Source: Christiangramia salexigens (GTDB lineage Bacteria; Bacteroidota; Bacteroidia; Flavobacteriales; Flavobacteriaceae). From it: a stretch of 64,000 bases of DNA. Under the pieces are notes generated by a model. That model searched no databases, was not told the origin of the DNA, and worked only from the letters and a program-made list of their open reading frames with translations. Shown in pieces: positions 60,638-64,000 of the stretch (its first letter is position 1; each line of letters begins with the position of its first letter). Position numbers and translations under genes: made by a program. Where the stretch lies: the NCBI RefSeq assembly GCF_001889005.1, contig NZ_CP018153.1, forward strand, positions 778,501-842,500, in the 5' to 3' direction.

Positions 60638-61686
60638 GTGTTAGAATTATAGGCGTTGCAAAAGAATTACCTGAATATTCCAGAGAAACAAAAGATATTA
60701 TTCCACTTGTATCTGAATGGCTTTCCGATAAGGATGAAAGATTTAGAAGAAAGATAATTAAGATCTTTGAAAGTGCGGGGGTAGATAAACGATATTCAAT
60801 TATGTCTCCCGAGGATGTTTTTACCTGCACTTCATTTGGTCAAAGAAATGATATTTATGTAAGGGAATCCAAAAAATTAGGATCTAAAGTCCTAAAGACT
60901 GCGCTTGAAAATGCAGATTGGAATGCCGAAAGTCTGGATTATATCATTACCGTAAGTTGTACAGGAATAATGATCCCTTCATTGGATGCTTACCTGATCA
61001 ATGAACTTCAGCTAAAAAAGGATATTACACGGTTGCCGGTTACTGAAATGGGTTGTGCTGCAGGTATATCGGGAATGATTTACGCCTTTAATTTTTTGAA
61101 ATCTAACCCTGGAAAAAGAGCAGCGGTTGTTGCAGTTGAAAGCCCGACAGCAACTTTTCAATTAGAGGATTATAGTATGGCCAATATGGTAAGTGCTGCA
61201 ATATTTGGGGATGGCGCAGCTTGCGTTCTGTTATCATCTGAAGAAGAGAGCGAAGGTCCCCAGGTTATAGGGGAGGAGATGTACCATTTTTACGATGCTA
61301 CAAACTTAATGGGTTTTCATTTAGAGGATTCAGGTTTACGAATGATCCTGGATCCTGCTGTTCCTGAAACCATTTCCAATCACTTCCCAGATATAATTCA
61401 TCCTTTTCTTTCGAAGCATAATAGTTCAATTGAAAAAGTGGATCATCTTATATTTCATCCGGGAGGCAAAAAAATAGTTCAGACTGTTTCTGATCTTTTT
61501 GGTACCTTAGGTAAGGATATTAATGATACTCGAGAAGTACTGCGATTATATGGAAATATGAGCAGTGTAACTGTACTTTATGTTCTGAAACGGTTTATGG
61601 ATAAAGAAATTCCCAAGGGAGAGCAAGGGCTTATGCTAAGCTTTGGTCCCGGGTTTTCTGCTCAAAGAATATTAATAGAATGGTAA
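60634..61686 (+). CDS. Type III polyketide synthase
   Basis: This protein has 350 residues from the ATG at 60634, which overlaps the methyltransferase stop as ATGA; the frame runs upstream to 60586, but SVRIIGVAKELPEY is the expected start. Catalytic triad: Cys141 in VTEMGCAAG, His275 in IFHPGGKK and Asn308 in YGNMSS. The GFGPG-type loop is FGPGFSAQ near the C-terminus. It resembles bacterial alkylpyrone/alkylresorcinol synthases that extend a fatty acyl starter with malonyl-CoA and cyclise it. The partners support a phenolic lipid. It overlaps the SDR gene by 7 bases. Confidence 0.92.
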   Translation: MSVRIIGVAKELPEYSRETKDIIPLVSEWLSDKDERFRRKIIKIFESAGVDKRYSIMSPEDVFTCTSFGQRNDIYVRESKKLGSKVLKTALENADWNAESLDYIITVSCTGIMIPSLDAYLINELQLKKDITRLPVTEMGCAAGISGMIYAFNFLKSNPGKRAAVVAVESPTATFQLEDYSMANMVSAAIFGDGAACVLLSSEEESEGPQVIGEEMYHFYDATNLMGFHLEDSGLRMILDPAVPETISNHFPDIIHPFLSKHNSSIEKVDHLIFHPGGKKIVQTVSDLFGTLGKDINDTREVLRLYGNMSSVTVLYVLKRFMDKEIPKGEQGLMLSFGPGFSAQRILIEW

Positions 61687-62474
61687 AGGATTTCAAAGAT
61701 CAGAATTACTGGGCCTTGATTCTAGGCGGAAGTAGCGGTTTAGGCTACGCCAGTGCGAAAAAACTTGCCAGACATGGCATGAATATTATCATCGTTCACC
61801 GCGATAGAAGAACGGAAATTCCTGATATCGAGGAAGCCTTTAATGATATTCGGGAATCTGGCGTGAAGTTTCACAGTTTTAATGCCGATGCCATACAGAA
61901 AACCAGCCGTGAGGACCTGATAATAAAGATCAAAGATATTCTGGGTGAAGATGGCAAAATAAGGACCCTATTGCATAGCATTGCTAAAGGGAACTTAAAA
62001 CCTATGACGGGTGACGAAGATATCCTTGAAAATATCGATTTTAAACTCACGCTAGATGCCATGGCCTTAAGCTTATATGACTGGACTCAGGCACTTTTCC
62101 GCAACCACATGTTTTCAAAAGATGCGCGAATCATTTCATTTACCAGCGAAGGAAATAAAAAGGCATGGAAAAATTATGCCGCTGTATCTGCTGCAAAAGT
62201 GACCCTGGAATCGCTTACAAGAAGCATTGCTCTGGAATTCGCAAAATTTGGGATAAGAGCTAATTGTATTCAGGCGGGCATCACGGTCACCAGATCTTTC
62301 CAAATGATCCCCGGAAATGAAACCTTGAGGGTTCATGCTCTAAAACACAATCCCTTTAGAAGACTAACCGTCCCCGATGATGTGGCAAATGCAGTTTATC
62401 TATTAAGCAAGGATGAGGCCAGTTGGATAACCGGAACCGTTATACCGGTTAATGGGGGTGAACACCTAATGTAA
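61680..62474 (+). CDS. SDR-family reductase, enoyl-ACP-reductase type (FabI/FabL-like)
   Basis: This 264-residue Rossmann protein has ALILGGSSGLGYASAKKLA as nucleotide motif and LLHSIAKG in place of the usual NNAG. The catalytic pair is Tyr166 and Lys173, spaced Y-x6-K. Classical ketoreductases (FabG) use Y-x3-K; Y-x6-K is typical of enoyl-ACP reductases FabI and FabL. It should therefore saturate the double bond of a growing acyl-ACP. The C-terminus WITGTVIPVNGGEHLM is normal. It overlaps the PKS gene by 7 bases and is followed by a dehydratase and a KS. Confidence 0.8.
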   Translation: MVKDFKDQNYWALILGGSSGLGYASAKKLARHGMNIIIVHRDRRTEIPDIEEAFNDIRESGVKFHSFNADAIQKTSREDLIIKIKDILGEDGKIRTLLHSIAKGNLKPMTGDEDILENIDFKLTLDAMALSLYDWTQALFRNHMFSKDARIISFTSEGNKKAWKNYAAVSAAKVTLESLTRSIALEFAKFGIRANCIQAGITVTRSFQMIPGNETLRVHALKHNPFRRLTVPDDVANAVYLLSKDEASWITGTVIPVNGGEHLM

Positions 62475-62485
62475 TTGGCGTATTT

Positions 62486-62926
62486 GTGAATAAAAACGAA
62501 ATCATACCCAATCTTCCCTATACTAAACCATTCCTTTTCGTGGATACTATAGATTCACTGGATGAGGATTCGGTTTCTGGAAGTTATTTTTTTGCTCCGG
62601 ACTTATGGTTTTATAAAGGTCATTTCAAAGGCCATCCTGTGACCCCCGGAGTGATTCTAACGGAGTGCATGGCACAGATTGGACTGGCTTCTTTAGGAAT
62701 TTATTTACTGGATAATAATACCGGTACTTATGAAACAAAAATTGCACTTACTTCCACCGATGTAGAATTCTTAAAACCAGTCCTACCCGGTGAAACTGTA
62801 ATTGTGATATCAAAAAAGGTTTATTTCAGATTCGGGAAGTTAAAGTGCCGCATTGAAATGATTGATAATGATAGGAACATTATCGCTAAAGGGGTTCTGG
62901 CCGGAATGATCCTAAAAAATCAGTAA
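62486..62926 (+). CDS. FabZ-like 3-hydroxyacyl-ACP dehydratase
   Basis: This 146-residue hot-dog protein contains the FabZ motif YKGHFKGHPVTPGVILTE with both catalytic residues, His46 and Glu60, unlike the Gln-containing relative at 6036. The start is GTG, since no ATG is suitable. It would dehydrate 3-hydroxyacyl-ACP between the ketosynthase encoded 8 bases downstream and the enoyl reductase upstream. A dedicated ketoreductase is not seen in the window. Confidence 0.87.
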   Translation: MNKNEIIPNLPYTKPFLFVDTIDSLDEDSVSGSYFFAPDLWFYKGHFKGHPVTPGVILTECMAQIGLASLGIYLLDNNTGTYETKIALTSTDVEFLKPVLPGETVIVISKKVYFRFGKLKCRIEMIDNDRNIIAKGVLAGMILKNQ

Positions 62927-62934
62927 GTCCCAAT

Positions 62935-64000
62935 ATGAAGAAAAGAGTTGTCATCACCGGAATGGGAGTAGCCGCACCAAATGCAGTAGGCCTTCAGAAC
63001 TTTCTTGAAGCTATTAAAAAAGGTCAAAGCGGGATTCAATTTTTTCAGCAATTAAAAGATTTAAATTTTAGCTGTCAACTAGGGGGGAAGCCCCATATTT
63101 CAGAAGATATTTTGAATACTTATTTTACCCCATTACAATTACGTGGCCTCAATAGTAGTGGCATCGTTTATGGAGTAATTGCCGGAACAGATGCATGGAC
63201 CGATGCCGGACTTAAAATGAATAATGAATCTCCAGACTGGGATTCTGGAATAATATTCGGGACAGGAATTCTTGGAGTAGATAAGTTCCGTGAGGCTATA
63301 CAATTAATAGATGAAGGAAAAACACGACGCCTGGGAAGTACCAGTGTGGTGCAAACCATGGCAAGTGGTATTAGTGCCTATTTAGGTGGAATCCTTGGTT
63401 GCGGAAATCAGGTTACCACTAATTCATCTGCCTGTACTACAGGTACAGAAGCTTTATTAATGGGATATGATCGAATAGTTTCCGGCAAGGCCAGCAGAAT
63501 GCTCGTTGGGAGTTGTGGAGATGATGGTCCTTATGTTTGGGGAGGTTTTGATGCGATGAGAGTTCTTCCCAGCAAGTTCAATGATAAGCCTGAAAAAGCT
63601 TCTAGACCCATGAGTTCTACTGCAACCGGATTCGTTCCGGGAAGTGGAGCAGGTGCACTAGTTCTGGAAGATCTGGATTCGGCCCTAGAACGGGGAGCAA
63701 GAATATATGCAGAAGTACTAGGGGGTGAAATTAATAGCGGAGGACAAAGGGGAGAAGGAAGTATGACAGCTGCCAATAATGAAGCGGTTATAAGATGCAT
63801 AACAGCTGCAATGAAAAATTCGGGAATCCATGCAGACGAAATCGATTGTATAAACGGACATTTAACCGCGACTACACGTGATGTAACAGAAATCGAAAAC
63901 TGGAAGAAAGCCCTGAACAGACCGACAGATCAATTTCCTTATATCAATTCTCTTAAGGGAATGACGGGGCATTGTTTGAGTGCATCGGGTTCCATAGAAT
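62935..64000 (+). CDS. FabF-like beta-ketoacyl-ACP synthase (3' partial)
   Basis: The first 355 residues of a ketosynthase are visible and the gene continues past the window. It starts RVVITGMGVAAPNAVG. Nucleophile Cys167 is in TNSSACTTG, the first His is in NGHLTATTRD (a variant of NAHGTxT in which Gly-Leu flank the His) and the second His is in MTGHCLSASG. The triad is thus intact but the first His motif is unusual. It completes a KS-dehydratase-enoyl reductase module next to the type III PKS and would build its fatty acyl starter or an attached chain. Confidence 0.88.
   Translation, partial: MKKRVVITGMGVAAPNAVGLQNFLEAIKKGQSGIQFFQQLKDLNFSCQLGGKPHISEDILNTYFTPLQLRGLNSSGIVYGVIAGTDAWTDAGLKMNNESPDWDSGIIFGTGILGVDKFREAIQLIDEGKTRRLGSTSVVQTMASGISAYLGGILGCGNQVTTNSSACTTGTEALLMGYDRIVSGKASRMLVGSCGDDGPYVWGGFDAMRVLPSKFNDKPEKASRPMSSTATGFVPGSGAGALVLEDLDSALERGARIYAEVLGGEINSGGQRGEGSMTAANNEAVIRCITAAMKNSGIHADEIDCINGHLTATTRDVTEIENWKKALNRPTDQFPYINSLKGMTGHCLSASGSIE

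Noticed and set aside
1..64000. Defence system, prophage, IS element or CRISPR array
   Set aside because: No transposase, integrase, restriction, Cas or toxin-antitoxin motif and no direct repeat array was seen in the window.

Overview
The window is AT-rich, densely packed DNA from a Bacteroidota bacterium, almost certainly family Flavobacteriaceae. A Gramella/Christiangramia-like genus is only a guess. The support is: Bacteroidota-type promoters (TTG or TTTG, about 19 bases, TAnnTTTG) and few Shine-Dalgarno sites; a bacillithiol gene (bshA); the lptD-ridA, DUF1835, SUI1-like and DUF4159 families; a fused E1 2-oxoacid dehydrogenase; and an aryl-polyene/flexirubin-type pigment operon. No rRNA, tRNA, IS element, phage or CRISPR array was recognised.

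Region 1 (1-13609, all +) is the 3' part of an aryl-polyene (flexirubin-type) operon that begins upstream of the window. In order it holds a hot-dog thioesterase (partial), a ketosynthase, a half-ketosynthase, an acyl carrier protein, a second ketosynthase, a Cys-less ketosynthase-like partner, a polysaccharide-deacetylase family protein, a LolA-like carrier, a FabZ-like hot-dog protein, a GT2-DUF2062 fusion, an MMPL exporter with a C-terminal Rossmann-like tail, a C45-type Ntn-hydrolase lipoprotein and an adenylate-forming ligase. Together they look like an acyl-chain assembly line plus export and attachment functions.

Region 2 (13610-58711) is about 45 kb of core and envelope genes. A minus-strand operon runs tsaD-rsmE-DUF4159-trmH-like-AI2E-THUMP-like methyltransferase. 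It is followed by tamB-like, pfkA-mgsA, lptD-ridA (minus), amidase-mlaD-two Fe-S proteins, a GH3/beta-lactamase fusion with bshA, an FAD/Fe-S oxidoreductase, a PAS histidine kinase with a receiver, aroC, an SDF symporter, DCC protein and mutS2 (minus), ung, and a minus-strand block (2OG oxygenase, SUI1-like, DUF1835, nucleoside phosphorylase, ppk1, a periplasmic-binding-like protein). It ends with the fused E1 dehydrogenase, a 53-residue DUF1328 protein and two lipoproteins.

Region 3 (58794-64000, all +) opens a second lipid/polyketide operon that runs off the window: flavoprotein, SAM methyltransferase, type III polyketide synthase, enoyl-reductase-type SDR, FabZ-like dehydratase and FabF-like ketosynthase (partial). 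The first three match, in composition, the known srsABC phenolic-lipid set (type III PKS, methyltransferase, flavoprotein hydroxylase). The last three look like a dedicated chain-building module. The most notable observations are the two lipid/polyketide operons flanking a housekeeping block, the repeated pairing of active ketosynthases with degenerate partners, and the MMPL fusion that appears to lack an acyltransferase domain seen in related proteins.
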